This document shows positions 63,262 through 64,000 of a DNA stretch of 64,000 nucleotides, in pieces. The notes under the pieces were generated by a model. That model did not search any database and was not told the DNA's origin. It was given only the letters and a program-made list of their open reading frames with translations. The stretch is taken from contig CM019718.1 in the NCBI GenBank assembly GCA_009760885.1, forward strand, positions 25,971,133 through 26,035,132. Reading direction: 5' to 3'. The translations under genes and the position numbers were made by a program. The DNA is from Achatina immaculata. Lineage: Eukaryota; Mollusca; Gastropoda; Stylommatophora; Achatinidae. Position 1 is the first letter of the stretch, and every line of letters starts with the position of its first letter.

Positions 63262-64000
63262 TGATTCATTTGCATGTCCCTTGGGGAACTTTGCCTCCCA
63301 AATAGCACTCCTGTAGGTCTATCGGTTGTGAGCAAGATGGTTTGCTGCTGATAAATCCATTTGCAGATCATCAACGATGTCTTGCAGTCATCTTCGCCTT
63401 GGTCTTCCTCTCTTTCTTTTTCCCGTTATGTACATTCCAAGACGGTCTTCTCTAGACTATCATGACGTTTAATGTGTCCAAAATATTTAAGTTTTCTCTC
63501 CCTAATCCTCTTCACTATCCAGCCTTCTTCAATATTAAGTTCGTGTAGTATGGGTTTATTTGTTCTTTTTTGTGTCCACGATATTTGGAGAACTCTTCTG
63601 TAGCATTTACATTCAAAGGCATTTATGCGTTTCTCAGCTGTTTTATTAAGTGTCCAGGTCTCACAGGCATATGTTGCGATGGGAAAGATGCATGCCCTTA
63701 AAAATCTATTTTTGTGGTTGTCTGCTCCTCTCCACAGATTCTTTAGTTGTTTTACTTTCTGAAGAGCGATATATGTCCTTTTCATTTCCCTCATTGTATC
63801 TCCATTACTAGTTAGTAGTGATCCAAGATATTCAAAACTCTCCACTACTTCCAATTTTTCCTCATTGATATATATTTCAGATGCCTTATTTGTTTTATCA
63901 GTTGTCATCAATTTTGTTTTCTTCGCATTAAGATAGAGGTTTTGCTCTTCGCTGTTCTTACGGACTGACAAAATTAGTTTTTCCATTCCTTTTTGTGTTG
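63262..64000 (-). pseudogene. LINE-A copy running off the right edge
   Basis: Minus strand from 63986 to 63426 is open for 186 codons: EKLILSVRKNSEEQNLYLNA, YLGSLLTSNGDTM, FLRACIFPIATYACETWTLN, CKCYRRVLQISWTQKRTN, NIEEGWIVKRIRERKLKYFG. The RT catalytic motif lies just beyond the edge. Frame loss at about 63430 in the basic end. Among the best preserved LINE-A copies. Confidence 0.88.

Overview
The window looks like a piece of animal nuclear genome. It is AT-rich and intron-rich, with no operons, and is packed with decayed retroelements, tRNA-derived SINEs, minisatellites and microsatellites. The mix of LINE types, Ty3/Gypsy, piggyBac-like and Penelope-like debris and a TRAF-type gene fits a marine invertebrate, perhaps a mollusc or another lophotrochozoan. 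That placement is inference; no marker here decides it.

Host gene content is low. The one convincing protein-coding gene is the 5' part of a TRAF-family adaptor/E3 ligase on the minus strand. Four phase-0 coding exons (16199-16059, 12215-12018, 5960-5856, 4351-4184) give 204 residues: a Ser/Gly-rich leader, a RING finger and the first TRAF-type zinc fingers. The rest (last fingers, coiled coil, MATH domain) must lie beyond the left edge. The second clear host-type signal is a cluster of three divergent U2 snRNA-like units at 34.28-35.14 kb.

Everything else that can be named is mobile or repetitive. Working names used below: LINE-A (endonuclease plus reverse transcriptase, no RNase H, tail of TGAA repeats; at least ten fragments), LINE-B (GATGAT-type tail), LINE-C (300-codon open 3' half at 20.7-21.8 kb), LINE-E (tail of GATATAA-like repeats), LINE-F (tail of GAA repeats), LINE-G and LINE-H (single degenerate copies), LINE-J (I/Jockey-like with RNase H, near full length at 41.85-46.26 kb), and a Ty3/Gypsy element at 24.34-30.21 kb with both LTRs and at least three later insertions.

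Layout: 0-16.2 kb, TRAF gene with SINE, LINE, piggyBac-like and fold-back insertions in its introns, including a ~650 bp GAA/GGA tract right beside the RING exon; 16-24 kb, repeats and LINE-C; 24-31 kb, nested Gypsy complex; 31-36 kb, LINE debris and the U2-like cluster; 36-41 kb, LINE-A and LINE-B copies and two hairpin elements; 42-49 kb, LINE-J next to an interrupted LINE-A; 49-57 kb, short repeats, minisatellites and LINE ends; 57-64 kb, a long LINE-A copy carrying a duplicated RNase H segment and a 211 bp inverted-repeat element, then another LINE-A running off the right edge.

The most interesting items are the U2-like cluster, the small inverted-repeat retroelement family with a hammerhead-like core and clear target-site duplications, the RNase H segment inserted in LINE-A, and the GAA.TTC tract at the TRAF RING exon.
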